From: Pseudonocardia sp. HH130630-07
Lineage (GTDB): Bacteria; Actinomycetota; Actinomycetes; Mycobacteriales; Pseudonocardiaceae
Assembly (NCBI RefSeq): GCF_001698125.1
Contig: NZ_CP013854.1
Span: 2,914,001-2,978,000, forward strand
Reading direction: 5' to 3'
DNA length: 64,000 nucleotides
Shown here: one piece after another, positions 1-9,289 of the stretch
How the letters are laid out: the number at the start of each line of letters is the position of its first letter
How positions within the stretch are numbered: the stretch's first letter is position 1
Made by a program: the position numbers and the translations under genes
The notes under the pieces: model-generated
What the model saw: the letters and a program-made list of their open reading frames with translations, nothing else
What the model was told of the DNA's origin: nothing
The model's database searches: none

Positions 1-2
1 GC

Positions 3-647
3 GCGTCCGCCGAGGACGACGGGTCGGTGACCCACTCCTTCGCCGCGGAGCTGCCCGGCTACCGGGGCTGGCGCTGGGCGGTCACCGTGGCCAGCGCCGG
101 TTCCGACGAACCGGTCACCGTCTCGGAGTCGGTGCTGCTGCCCGGGGACACCGCGCTCGTCGCGCCGCAGTGGCTGCCGTGGGACCAGCGGGTCCGGCCC
201 GAGGACCTGCGCCCCGGCGACCTGCTCCCCAGCTCGCCGGACGACCTGCGGCTGGTGCCGGGGTACACCGGCTCCGGCGACCCGGACGTCGACGCGCTGG
301 CCCGGGAGGTCGGGCTCGGCCGGGAGCGGGTGCTGTCGCCCCAGGGCCGGGCGGCCGCCGCCGAGCGCTGGCTCGACGGCGAGCACGGCCCGGACGCCGA
401 GCTGGCCCGCGCGGCGCCGGCGTCCTGCGGGACCTGCGGGTTCCGGGTGCCGCTGGCCGGTGCGCTGCGGGGTGCGTTCGGGGTGTGCGCCAACTCGTCG
501 TCCCCGGCGGACGCCTGGGTGGTCGCGGTCGGGTTCGGCTGCGGCGCGCACTCCTCGGTCGCCGAGACCGCGGGCTCCCCGGTGCACGTGTCCGCACTGG
601 TCTACGACGACGGCGTGGACCTCGAACCGGTCGGCCCGGGGTCCTGA
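3..647 (+). CDS. DUF3027 family protein (5' end outside window)
   Basis: The frame is open from the first complete codon, so the N-terminus lies to the left of the window. The visible 214 residues resemble the actinobacterial DUF3027 family, whose function is unknown. A CGTC pair (CGTCGFR, about two thirds along) followed by a lone C and a GCGAHSS stretch looks like a small metal-binding or structural Cys cluster. The gene ends with TGA at 645-647, inside the apparent start of the next gene, so the two are probably translationally coupled. The family call is from memory; no reaction can be assigned. Confidence 0.7.
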   Translation, partial: ASAEDDGSVTHSFAAELPGYRGWRWAVTVASAGSDEPVTVSESVLLPGDTALVAPQWLPWDQRVRPEDLRPGDLLPSSPDDLRLVPGYTGSGDPDVDALAREVGLGRERVLSPQGRAAAAERWLDGEHGPDAELARAAPASCGTCGFRVPLAGALRGAFGVCANSSSPADAWVVAVGFGCGAHSSVAETAGSPVHVSALVYDDGVDLEPVGPGS

Positions 648-3447
648 GCGCCGATCGGTTCGGCACCGCGGCGCTCCGGGCGGGCGTCCTCGCGGCCTGG
701 TCGTCGTCGCCGACGCGGTTCCGGGAGGACGTCAACACCGAGGACGACCTGCTCCGCGGCGGGTACGCCGGTACCTGGGTCGCCGAGCTGCTGCAGAACG
801 CGGCCGACGCCGCGGTCGCGGCCGGGGTGCCCGGCCGGGTCCGGGCCGTCGTCACCGGCGGGGAGCTGCGGATCGCGAACACCGGCACGCCGCTGGACGC
901 GGCCGGCGTCGCGGCGCTCGCCGCGCTGCGGGCCTCGGCCAAGCGGGACGCGGCCGGGGCGACCGGCCGGTTCGGCGTCGGCTTCGCCGCGGTGCTCGCG
1001 GTCTGCTCCGCGCCCCGCCTGGTGACGGCGTCGGGTTCTCTGCGGAGCGCACCGCGGACGAGGTGCGGGCGCTCGGCGGTGCCGCGGCCGCCGAGCTGGA
1101 CCGCGATCCCCGGGTACCGGTCCTGCGCCTGGTCTGGCCGGTGCAGGAGGACCCGCCACCGGACGGATTCGGCACCGAGGTGCGGCTGCGCCCGGACGGC
1201 GCGGACCCGACGGCGCTGCTCGGCGAACTGGCCGCGGCGTGTGCGGACCTGCTGCTGGCGCTGCCCGCCCTGGACCGGGTCGAGATCGGGTCGGTCACCG
1301 TCGCCCGCACCGAGCTGCCCGGTGGCGGCGTGCGGATCGGCGACCGCGAGTTCCTGGTGGCCGGCGACGCCCGGGCCCGCTGGGCGCTGCCCGTCACCGA
1401 CGGCCGTCCCGCCCCGCTCGGGCCCGACGCCGGCGAGGTGCTGCACGCCCCGACCCCGAGCGCGGAGCAGCTGTCGCTGCCGGCCCGGCTGATCGCCCCG
1501 TTCCCGCTGGACCCGGACCGCCGCCGGATCCGGGCCGAGGATCCCGGGACCGCCGGGCTCGTCGCCGCGGCGGCGTCGGCGTACGCGCTGCTCGTCGGTG
1601 CGGTCGCCCCGGCGGAGCGCACGGCGCTGGTGCCGGAGCCGGCGTTCCCGCGCTCACCGCTGGACGGGCGGCTGCGCGACGCGGTGGCCGCGGAACTGGC
1701 CCGCACCCCGTGGCTGCCCGCGGCCGGGCGGGACCCGCTGGCCCCGGACCGGGCCGAGTGGATCGACCTCGGCGGATCGGGCGCGGTGCCGGACGGGCTC
1801 CCGGAGCTCCTGGCCCGCGCGGACCCGGCGTTCGGCCGCCTGGTCGGCTCCGGGGTACGGGCCCCGGCCGGGCTCGACGTCGAGCGGCTCGGGCCCGCCG
1901 CACTGACCGAGCGGCTCACCGGGGTCGAGGCGGCTCCGTCGTGGTGGCGGGAGCTGTACGACCTGCTGGCCCCGGCGGTCTCCGCGGTGCCGGGTCTCGC
2001 GGCCGAGCTGGGTGCGCTGCCGGTCCCGCTGACCGACGGGCGGCTGGTCCCGGGCCCGGCGTCGGTGCTGCTCGCCGGGGCCGACGTGCCCGCGGTGCCC
2101 GGACTGCGGATCGTGCACCCGGACGCCGGGCACCCGCTGCTGCGCCGGCTCGGCGCCACCGACGCCGACCGGGAGACCCTGCTCGCCGCACCGGCCCTGC
2201 ACGACGCGGTCGCCGGCTCGCTGGACGACGCCGACGCGGGACTCGACACCGAGCCGCTGGCCCGGGCGGTCCTCGCGCTGCTGGACCGGCCGTCCGCGGA
2301 ACGCGACGCCCGGTTCGGCGCCCTGGCGCTGACCGACGACACCGGGGCCCCGGCCCGCGCCGACGATCTCGTCCTGCCCGGTGCGGCCGTCCGGGACCTG
2401 CTCGACCCGGACGCCCCGGTCGGGGTGCTCGACGCCCGGTGGCTCGACGCCGGGACCGGCGCCCTGGTCGCGGCCGGGGTGCTGGACCGGTTCACGGTCG
2501 TCGCGTTCGACCCGGACGAGCTGCACGACGGCGAGCTCTACGCCGACCACGCAGCCGACCACGCAGCCGACGGCGTGCACGACGGCCCGGCCGAGGGGGT
2601 CGCGGTCCGCGATCTCGATCTCGTCGACGACCGCTCCTGGCCCGCGGCCCTCGCGGTGCTCGCCGCCGACCGGGAGTGCCGGGCCGCGATGCTCACCGGC
2701 TACACCGCGTGGTGGCTGGGCCGGCACGTGCGCATCGGCGGGCGGCTGCCGTCGGCCTGGCGGCTGCGGTCGGCGTCCTCGCTGGCCGGGCTCTACGACC
2801 CGGTCCCGCCGCAGGACGGGGTCGACGACGCCGTGCTCGCCGCGATCGGCGTGCGCAGCGGGCTCGCGGTCACCGGCGCAGACGAGGCCGTCGAGCTGCT
2901 CGACCGGCTGGCCGATCCGGAGCGGGCGGTCCCCGGCCACGTCGCGGGGAGCGCGCACGCCGCGCTCGCGCGGGCCTGCGCCGCCGGTGCGTTCGACCCC
3001 GAGGACCTGGACCTGCCCGAGCACGTCCGGACGGTGACCGGCGCGCTCGGGCCGGCGGACCGCGCCGTCGTCCTCGACGCGCCGTGGGTGCTGCCGGCGC
3101 TCGGGGACACCCCGGCCGTCCCGGCCGGGACCGACCCGGCGACGCTGGCCGAGCTGCTCGACCTGCCGCTCGCGTCGGACCGGGTCACCGGCACCGTGCG
3201 CGGCGCGGGCGAACCGGTGGACTGGACCGCACTGCCGGAGATCGCGGCGACCTGCCAGGCGCTCGGTGCCGAGCCCCCGGCCGGCGAGCTGCGGCTGCAC
3301 GAGCGGCTGGTCGTGGACCTCGACAGCGGCGCCGCGGTCACCCTCCCCGCATGGCCGGACGCGGCCGGTCACTGGCACGCCTCGGACCCGCTGCGGGCCC
3401 TGGTCGCTGCGCTCGGCTCGGTGCGGCGTGTCAGGATGAGATCGTGA
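644..3447 (+). pseudogene. Sacsin/Hsp90 N-terminal ATPase-like protein, frameshifted
   Basis: This is a large protein of about 930 residues with a GHKL-type ATPase head like that of sacsin and Hsp90. The head shows an N-box (ELLQNAADAA, near residue 50) and a glycine box (GRFGVGFAAVLAV, near residue 108). Such proteins are predicted ATP-dependent chaperones; the client is unknown. The reading frame changes near 1025-1036: up to LVTASG it is in one frame, and from [11 protein letters not shown] onward it is in another that stays open to 3447. One indel would restore a full-length protein. No ATG or GTG start is present; CTG at 644 gives a four-base overlap with the upstream stop, matching the GTGA overlap this gene has with mshA. 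It is either a real lesion or a sequence error. Confidence 0.7.
3432..3437 (+). promoter_or_regulatory. Possible leaderless -10 for mshA
   Basis: CAGGAT lies six bases before the GTG start at 3444, the spacing seen for other leaderless starts in this window. It sits inside the upstream gene and is weaker than TANNNT, so mshA may simply be read through from upstream. Confidence 0.3.
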
Positions 3448-4730
3448 CGTCCGACGGCCCGACCGCGCTCCCGCGCCGGGTGGCGGTGCTCTCCGTGCAC
3501 ACGTCCCCGACCGAGCAGCCCGGCACCGGCGACGCCGGCGGGATGAACGTCTACGTCGCCCAGACCGCGCTCCGGATGGCCCGCCGCGGGGTCGAGGTGG
3601 AGATCTTCACCCGGGCGACGTCGTCGGAGCAGCCGCCGACGGTCGAGCTGGCGCCGGGGGCGACGGTCCGGTTCGTCGCGGCCGGTCCCTACGAGGGCCT
3701 CGGCAAGGACGACCTGCCCAGCCAGATGTGCGCGTTCACCGCGGGCGTGCTGCGGGCCGAGGCCCGGCGCGACCCCGGCTGGTACGACGTCGTGCACTCC
3801 CACTACTGGCTCTCCGGCCAGGTCGGGTGGCTGGCCAGGGACCGCTGGGGGGTGCCGCTGGTGCACTCCGCGCACACCCTGGCCAAGGTCAAGAACGCGG
3901 CGCTGGCGGTGGGCGACACCCCGGAGCCACGGGCCAGGGTGATCGGGGAGGACCAGGTCGTCGCGGAGGCGGACCGGCTCGTCGCGAACACCGAGATCGA
4001 GGCCAAGCAGCTGATGGACCTCTACGACGCCGACCCGCACCGCACCGTCACGATCCCGCCGGGGGTGGACACCGACCGGTTCCGGCCGGGCGACCGGGCC
4101 GCGGCCCGGGCCGCGCTGGACGTGGCGCCCGGGTCGGTGGTGCTCGCCTTCGTCGGCCGCATCCAGCGGCTCAAGGCCCCCGACGTGCTGCTGCGCGCCG
4201 CCGCCGAGCTGCTCGCCCGCACCCCGTCGCTGCGCGAGCGGCTGGTCGTGCTGGTCGCGGGCGGCCCGTCCGGGTCGGGGCTGGCCGAGCCGACCTCGCT
4301 GCACGAGCTGGCCGCCGAGCTGGGGATCACCGACGTCGTCCGGTTCCTGCCGCCGCGCGGCGGGGACGAGCTGGTGACCGTCTACCGGGCGGCGGACCTC
4401 GTCGTCGTCCCCAGCCACAACGAGTCCTTCGGCCTGGTCGCGCTGGAGGCGCAGGCCTGCGGTACCCCGGTCGTCGCCAGCCGGGTGGGCGGACTGCCGG
4501 TCGCCGTCGCCGAGGGGCGGTCCGGGCTGCTGGTGACCGGGCACGACATCTCCGACTGGGCGGACGCGCTGGGCGAGCTGGTGCCCGATCCCGCCCGCCG
4601 GGAGCGGATGGCCGCCGCGGCCGCCGAGCACGCGCGCCGGTTCTCCTGGGACCGCACGACCGACGCCCTGCTGGGCGCCTACGACGAGGCCCGGTCGGAG
4701 TTCCGGGTGCGGGAACGGCGGGGCGCGTGA
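3444..4730 (+). CDS. mshA: D-inositol-3-phosphate glycosyltransferase MshA
   Basis: MshA transfers GlcNAc from UDP-GlcNAc to 1L-inositol 1-phosphate, the first step of mycothiol synthesis in the cytoplasm. The 428-residue protein is a GT-B fold, family GT4 enzyme. It has the N-terminal [10 protein letters not shown] loop (about residues 29-38) that is characteristic of MshA, a SHYWLSG motif, and the donor-site block [19 protein letters not shown] near residue 326. The start is GTG at 3444, which overlaps the stop of the sacsin-like gene (GTGA). The length matches the family. It is followed by a YbjN gene with another GTGA overlap, the order also remembered in mycobacteria (Rv0486-Rv0487). Confidence 0.96.
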   Translation: MTSDGPTALPRRVAVLSVHTSPTEQPGTGDAGGMNVYVAQTALRMARRGVEVEIFTRATSSEQPPTVELAPGATVRFVAAGPYEGLGKDDLPSQMCAFTAGVLRAEARRDPGWYDVVHSHYWLSGQVGWLARDRWGVPLVHSAHTLAKVKNAALAVGDTPEPRARVIGEDQVVAEADRLVANTEIEAKQLMDLYDADPHRTVTIPPGVDTDRFRPGDRAAARAALDVAPGSVVLAFVGRIQRLKAPDVLLRAAAELLARTPSLRERLVVLVAGGPSGSGLAEPTSLHELAAELGITDVVRFLPPRGGDELVTVYRAADLVVVPSHNESFGLVALEAQACGTPVVASRVGGLPVAVAEGRSGLLVTGHDISDWADALGELVPDPARRERMAAAAAEHARRFSWDRTTDALLGAYDEARSEFRVRERRGA

Positions 4731-5209
4731 GCGAGCTGGATCCGGTGCTGGGCGCCGCGCTGGCCGGCATGGACGTCGAGCACGTGCACCGTGGGCCGGG
4801 GCAGTGGCTGGTGACGCTGCCCGGGCAGGCCCGGCTGCAGACCCAGACCTGGCTGCTGGCCCGCGAGCAGACCCTCGCCGTGCAGGCGTTCGTCTGTCGT
4901 CATCCCGACGAGAACCACGACGGCGTGCACCGGTTCATGCTGCTGCGCAACGCCCGGCTCTACGGCGTGCACTACTGCCTGGACCGGGTCGGTGACATCC
5001 ACCTGGTCGGCCGGATCCCGCGGCACGCGGTGACCGCCGAGGAGCTCGACCGGGTGCTCGGCGCCGTGCTGGAGGCCGCCGACGGCGACTTCAACACCTT
5101 CCTGGAGCTCGGCTTCGCCTCCTCGATCCGGCGCGAGCACGCCTGGCGGACCCGCAACGGCGAGTCGACGGCGAACCTCGCGGCGTTCGAGCACCTGCTC
5201 GACGGGTGA
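4727..5209 (+). CDS. YbjN domain-containing protein
   Basis: This 160-residue protein has the YbjN / type III secretion chaperone-like fold expected from its sequence ([23 protein letters not shown] followed by [19 protein letters not shown]). The function is unknown; YbjN in Escherichia coli affects motility and stress phenotypes. It has no signal peptide or membrane span. GTG at 4727 overlaps the mshA stop by four bases, so the two genes are almost certainly co-transcribed and translationally coupled. This mshA-YbjN pairing is conserved in actinobacteria. Confidence 0.85.
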   Translation: MSELDPVLGAALAGMDVEHVHRGPGQWLVTLPGQARLQTQTWLLAREQTLAVQAFVCRHPDENHDGVHRFMLLRNARLYGVHYCLDRVGDIHLVGRIPRHAVTAEELDRVLGAVLEAADGDFNTFLELGFASSIRREHAWRTRNGESTANLAAFEHLLDG

Positions 5210-5336
5210 CCCGCGGGTAACTTTTCGCCACGCACCCGGCGCGCCGTGCCCCGATGCCCTTAGCATGTCCGGCGACCACCGGGCGGCCCCTGCCGGCGCC
5301 CGGTCCCCGATGTGGACCTCGCGAAGGAGCGAAGCC

Positions 5337-6914
5337 TTGTCGATGCGCAGCCCGTACCCGGACGTCGAGATCCCCGACGTCTCGCTGACCGAGTTCCTGT
5401 TCGCCGACGGGTTCGGTGACCGCGCCGACGCGCCCGCCTTCCTCGACGGGACCACCGGCGACCAGCTGAGCTACGCGGAGTTCCACGCCCTGTCCGAGCG
5501 CATCGCCGGGGGACTGGCCGCCCGCGGGATCGGGAAGGGCGACGTGGTCGCCCTGTTCGCGCCGAACCTGCCGCAGTGGGCGGCGCTGTTCCACGGGATC
5601 CTGCGCGCGAACGCCGTCGTCACCAGCGCCAACTCGATGTACACCGGTGGCGAGCTGGCGCACCAGCTGACCGACTCCGGCGCCCGGATGCTGATCACCG
5701 TCTCGCCGTTCCTGGACCGCGCGGTGGCCGGGGCGAGCGAGGCGGGACTGTCCGCCGACGCCGTCCTGACGATCGACGCGGTCGAGGGCCACGACTCGCT
5801 GGCCGATCTCGTCTCCACCGGGGCCCCGGCGCCCGAGCTCACGACGACGGCGTCCGACACCGCCGTGCTGCCCTACTCCTCGGGGACGACCGGGCTGGCC
5901 AAGGGCGTGATCCTCACCCACCGCAACCTGGTGGCGAACCTGCTGCAGATCCGGGTCATGGGCGACGTGGACAGCAGCACGAAGATCATGGCGTTCCTGC
6001 CGTTCTTCCACATCTACGGCATGACCGTGATGATGAACCAGGGGCTGCACGCCCGCGCCACCGTCGTCACCATGCCGAAGTTCGACCTGGAGCAGTTCCT
6101 GCGGATCACCCAGGAGTACGCCGTCGACCGGCTCTACATCGCCCCGCCGGTCGCGGTGGCGCTGGCCAAGCACCCGGTCGTCGACTCCTACGACCTGTCG
6201 TCGGTGAAGACGGTGTTCTCCGGTGCCGCCCCGCTGGACGGCGAGCTGGGCCGGGCCGTGGCCAAGCGGCTCGACTGCACCGTGCTGCAGGGCTACGGCA
6301 TGACCGAGCTGTCCCCGGTCAGCCACTGCATGCCCGACGACCGCGGTGACCTCGACCTGAACTCCTCGGGCTTCGCGCTGCCGAACATCGAGTGCAAGCT
6401 GGTCGACCCGGAGACCGGCGCGGAGGCCGGTGTCGGCGAGCGCGGCGAGCTGTGGGTGAAGGGCCCGAACGTGATGGTCGGGTACCTCAACAACAGCGAC
6501 GCGACCGACGCCACCAAGGACGCCGACGGCTACCTGCACACCGGTGACATCGCCGTCGTGGACTCCGAGGGCGTGTACTCGATCGTCGACCGGGTCAAGG
6601 AGCTGATCAAGTACAAGGGCTACCAGGTGCCGCCGGCCGAGCTGGAGGCCCTGCTGCTGACCCACGACAAGATCGCCGACACGGCGGTCATCGGGGTCAA
6701 GGACGCCGACGGCGAGGAGGTCCCGAAGGCGTTCGTGGTGACCCAGGCGGGCGGGGACGACCTGACCGAGGACGAGGTCAAGGCGTTCGTCGCGGAGCGG
6801 GTGGCGCCGCACAAGAAGGTGCGGGTCGTCGAGTTCATCGAGCAGATCCCGAAGTCGGCGTCGGGGAAGATCCTGCGCAAGGACCTGCGGGCCCGGGAGA
6901 ACGAGAAGGCCTGA
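5337..6914 (+). CDS. AMP-dependent acyl/aryl-CoA ligase (4-coumarate-CoA ligase-like)
   Basis: The enzyme belongs to the ANL adenylating superfamily, which activates a carboxylate with ATP and passes it to CoA. The ATP-binding motif SSGTTGLAKG is near residue 180, the GYGMTE motif near 319, the hinge region with YKGYQVPPAELE near 425, and the catalytic lysine in PKSASGKILRK close to the C-terminus. The layout matches 4-coumarate-CoA ligase-like enzymes; the substrate cannot be told. TTG at 5337 is seven bases after AAGGAG (5324-5329), better spaced than ATG at 5343 (13 bases). An ATG further up at 5265 has no such site. It follows the YbjN gene by 127 bases and is probably a separate unit. 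Confidence 0.88.
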   Translation: MSMRSPYPDVEIPDVSLTEFLFADGFGDRADAPAFLDGTTGDQLSYAEFHALSERIAGGLAARGIGKGDVVALFAPNLPQWAALFHGILRANAVVTSANSMYTGGELAHQLTDSGARMLITVSPFLDRAVAGASEAGLSADAVLTIDAVEGHDSLADLVSTGAPAPELTTTASDTAVLPYSSGTTGLAKGVILTHRNLVANLLQIRVMGDVDSSTKIMAFLPFFHIYGMTVMMNQGLHARATVVTMPKFDLEQFLRITQEYAVDRLYIAPPVAVALAKHPVVDSYDLSSVKTVFSGAAPLDGELGRAVAKRLDCTVLQGYGMTELSPVSHCMPDDRGDLDLNSSGFALPNIECKLVDPETGAEAGVGERGELWVKGPNVMVGYLNNSDATDATKDADGYLHTGDIAVVDSEGVYSIVDRVKELIKYKGYQVPPAELEALLLTHDKIADTAVIGVKDADGEEVPKAFVVTQAGGDDLTEDEVKAFVAERVAPHKKVRVVEFIEQIPKSASGKILRKDLRARENEKA

Positions 6915-7058
6915 CCCGCCCGGACGCCCGGTACGGCGCCGTGACCTGCGAGAACGCGGGGGACGGCGCCGTCCCGGGCTGTCCGTGGGCGTCGCGGGCG
7001 GCCCGCGGACCGGCAGCCACGAGCCTGGTGGTCCGGCGTCGGCGGACGGTGCGGACCG

Positions 7059-7466
7059 TCAGTGCGGAACCGGCGTCGGCCGCAGGGCGGGTGACCGCCG
7101 GGTCGCCCGGCGATGGCGGTACCCGGCTGCCTCCACGACGACCGGCACAGCGACCTCCACGGCGAGCAGGGCGTCGTGGAACCGGTGCGGGCGGCCCAGC
7201 GTCGCGCGGGTCGCCAGCCGTCCGGCACCTCCGAGGAGCATGAGCCCGGCCAGGAGCCGCATACGGCTGATGCTCGGGTGGTCGGCGGCGTCGAGCCAGG
7301 CGATTCCGTAACCGGCGAAGACCGGGCCCATGAAGCGGACGTGCGAGTCGACGGTGGGGTCGGTGGTCATTCCCGGCTCCACCCGGGCCCCGCCGACCAG
7401 TTGAAGTCCGCCGATCGCGACGCAGGCCCACCCGATCACGCGTCCTACTGCTCGTAGAGCTGGCAT
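7059..7466 (-). CDS. DUF4345-like small membrane protein
   Basis: This is a 135-residue membrane protein with hydrophobic segments near residues 6-25, 45-60 and 70-85. The pattern GWACVAIGGLQLVGG... FMGPVFAGYGIAWL is typical of DUF4345 proteins, which have no known function. It is transcribed divergently from a TetR-family gene. A CTAC-N5-GTAG site (7445-7457) lies over its start, and the same motif occurs in front of the TetR gene and of the CAAX-protease gene, so the three genes may form one regulon. Confidence 0.7.
   Translation of the reverse strand: MPALRAVGRVIGWACVAIGGLQLVGGARVEPGMTTDPTVDSHVRFMGPVFAGYGIAWLDAADHPSISRMRLLAGLMLLGGAGRLATRATLGRPHRFHDALLAVEVAVPVVVEAAGYRHRRATRRSPALRPTPVPH
7445..7457. 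promoter_or_regulatory. Operator-like palindrome 1 of the TetR unit
   Basis: CTAC-TGCTC-GTAG lies eight bases inside the start codon of the divergent DUF4345 gene. The same 13-base pattern recurs at 7558 and 8166. Confidence 0.5.
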
Positions 7467-7557
7467 GCGGCCGATCCTGGCAGGCGAGAGCGAGGGCGGG
7501 AAGCCACGTGCCGTACAGCCGGGCGGCGCGCCCCGTCGCGAGGGTGTAGGTGCCGGG

Positions 7558-7570
7558 CTACGGCTTGTAG
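7558..7570. promoter_or_regulatory. Operator-like palindrome 2, overlapping the TetR promoter
   Basis: CTAC-GGCTT-GTAG overlaps the TAGGCT -10 box (7568-7573) of the TetR gene. This placement suits autorepression. Confidence 0.55.
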
Positions 7571-7573
7571 GCT
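7568..7573 (+). promoter_or_regulatory. Leaderless -10 box for the TetR gene
   Basis: TAGGCT is followed by six bases and then ATG at 7580, the TANNNT-N6-RTG arrangement of leaderless actinobacterial transcripts. No ribosome-binding site is visible. Confidence 0.55.
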
Positions 7574-7579
7574 GCGCCG

Positions 7580-8149
7580 ATGCCGCGTGCGAACCTGGGG
7601 CCCACCACCGTCGTCGAGGCCGCGGCGGTGCTCGCCGACCGTGACGGGTACGACGCGGTGACGGTCTCCGCCGTCGCCCGCGAGCTGGGGGTCAAGCCCG
7701 CCAGCCTGTACGCCCACGTCCGCGACCGGGCGGCGCTGCTGGCCGGGGTGCACCGGATGGCGACGGGCGAGCTGGGGCACCGTGTCGCGGACGCGGTCGC
7801 CGGCCGCTCGGAGCGGGCCGCGCTGACCGGTCTCGCCGACGCCCACCGGTCCTACGCCCGGGAGCGGCCGGGCGCGTGGGCGGCGCTGAACCGGCCCGTG
7901 ACGCCGGTGGACGCCGGGTCGGCCGAGATCGTCCGGCTGGCCGGGCTGACGGTCGCGGTGCTGCGGGGCTACGGGATCGACGAGGCCGAGCTCGCGCACG
8001 CGATGCGCTTCGTCGCCGCCACGCTGAGCGGGTTCCTCGGCCTGTCCGGTTCGGGTGCGTTCGATCCCCCGGACCTGGTCGAGACGTCCTGGGTCCGGAC
8101 GCTCGACGCCCTCGACCGCGCACTCCGGGCCTGGCCGTCGTCTTCCTAA
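7580..8149 (+). CDS. TetR/AcrR-family regulator
   Basis: This 189-residue one-component repressor has the N-terminal TetR helix-turn-helix at about residues 10-55 (VTVSAVARELGVKPASLYAHVRDRAALL). It is followed by a WHG-type ligand-binding domain. The ligand is unknown. It is divergent from the DUF4345 gene and precedes a CAAX-type protease gene by 85 bases. CTAC-N5-GTAG sites in front of all three genes suggest that it controls them and itself. Confidence 0.9.
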   Translation: MPRANLGPTTVVEAAAVLADRDGYDAVTVSAVARELGVKPASLYAHVRDRAALLAGVHRMATGELGHRVADAVAGRSERAALTGLADAHRSYARERPGAWAALNRPVTPVDAGSAEIVRLAGLTVAVLRGYGIDEAELAHAMRFVAATLSGFLGLSGSGAFDPPDLVETSWVRTLDALDRALRAWPSSS

Positions 8150-8165
8150 AGGTTGTAGTTCTTAC

Positions 8166-8178
8166 CTATAGCTCGTAG
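8166..8178. promoter_or_regulatory. Operator-like palindrome 3, before the CAAX-protease gene
   Basis: CTAT-AGCTC-GTAG differs by one arm base from the perfect copies at 7445 and 7558. It sits 17 bases after the TetR stop and includes TATAGC, a plausible -10 box. Confidence 0.45.
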
Positions 8179-8234
8179 CTTCGGTGGCGCCGGTACGGCG
8201 ATCCACCCGAACGACACGAGCAGGAGCAGACGAC

Positions 8235-9170
8235 ATGTCCACCTCGACCGTCGGATCCCACGCACGTGGCGCGCAGACCGATACCGCGCGCCCGTTCTTC
8301 GCACACCTGGACCTGCAGCGACGGCGGACGCTCGTCCTGGTCCCCGGTCTGCTCGCGGCCATGCTCGTGCTGCAGTTCCTGCCCGCGGCGGTCGTGCTGC
8401 CCGTGCTGTCGGCGGTCACCGGCGAGCAGGACCCGGTCCGGCTGGTCGGGCACCCGGTGATGCTGCTCGCCGCCAACCTCGCGCTCGGCCTGCTCGTCCC
8501 GCTGACGCTGGTCGCGGTGCACGTCGTCGGCCGGGTCCCGTGGCGGGCGGTGCTCGCGACCGGGCGGTCGTTCTCCTGGCGGCGCCTGGCCGTGACGGTG
8601 ATGGCGCTGGCGCCGGTGTTCGTCGTCGCCGTACTGACGACCGCCCTGACGGTCCCGGGCGGCTACGGCGAGGTCCGGTTCGACACTCCGGCGGTCACGC
8701 TGCTGGTCGTCACCGTGCTGACGATGCCGCTGGCCGCCGCCGCCGAGGAGGTGCTCTTCCGCGGGGTCGTCGGGCCCGCGGTCGGCGCGTGGTTCCGCAC
8801 GCCCGCGACGGCCGTCGTCGCCGGGCTCGCGGTGTCCTCGGTGTTGTTCGGCGCTATCCACTTCGCGACCGACCCGTGGATGATCGGCTACACGGTGTGG
8901 ATCGGTCTGGCGATGGGCCTGCTGGCCGTCGTGACGCGGGGTCTGGAGACGCCGATCGCGTTCCACGTCGCCAACAACGTGGTCCTCTTCGGACTGGCCA
9001 CCCTCACGTCCGGCGGGGCCGGTGTGGTGGTCGACCGCAGTGCCGGGGCGGGCGGTGACTCGATGGCCCTGGTGCTCACGCTCGTGCCGTTCCACCTGCT
9101 GGTCCTCGGGGCGGTCTGGCTCCTCGAGCGCCGTCGCCGGGCCGCATCCATCCGCGGCGGCAGGTGGTGA
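8235..9170 (+). CDS. CPBP-family (CAAX-type) intramembrane metalloprotease
   Basis: This 311-residue integral membrane protein has about seven or eight hydrophobic segments. The ABI/CPBP signature is complete: EEVLFRG near residue 170 (EExxxR), FGAIHF near 205 (FxxxH) and HVANN near 244 (HxxxN). These residues form the metal site of Rce1-like proteases. Bacterial members act in prenyl-protein-like processing, bacteriocin immunity or signalling; which applies here is unknown. ATG at 8235 follows AGGAG (8222-8226) at good spacing. It is probably regulated by the adjacent TetR protein. Confidence 0.88.
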   Translation: MSTSTVGSHARGAQTDTARPFFAHLDLQRRRTLVLVPGLLAAMLVLQFLPAAVVLPVLSAVTGEQDPVRLVGHPVMLLAANLALGLLVPLTLVAVHVVGRVPWRAVLATGRSFSWRRLAVTVMALAPVFVVAVLTTALTVPGGYGEVRFDTPAVTLLVVTVLTMPLAAAAEEVLFRGVVGPAVGAWFRTPATAVVAGLAVSSVLFGAIHFATDPWMIGYTVWIGLAMGLLAVVTRGLETPIAFHVANNVVLFGLATLTSGGAGVVVDRSAGAGGDSMALVLTLVPFHLLVLGAVWLLERRRRAASIRGGRW

Positions 9171-9226
9171 CGGAGCCGACCGCGCACGGGCCCGGGACGC
9201 GAGCAGCCCGGACCCGGCGCAGGCCG

Positions 9227-9246
9227 GTCCGCGTTCCGCGGAACGC
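9227..9246. repeat. Perfect 20-base intergenic palindrome, copy 1
   Basis: CCGCGTTCCGCGGAACGCGG is identical to its own reverse complement. It lies between the 3' ends of two convergent genes and could form a ten-pair stem. There is no T tract. An 18-base core copy occurs at 10943-10960. Confidence 0.7.
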
Positions 9247-9289
9247 GGTGTCGCGGCGGCAGGCGCAGGACGGGACGTGTCGGACCGCG

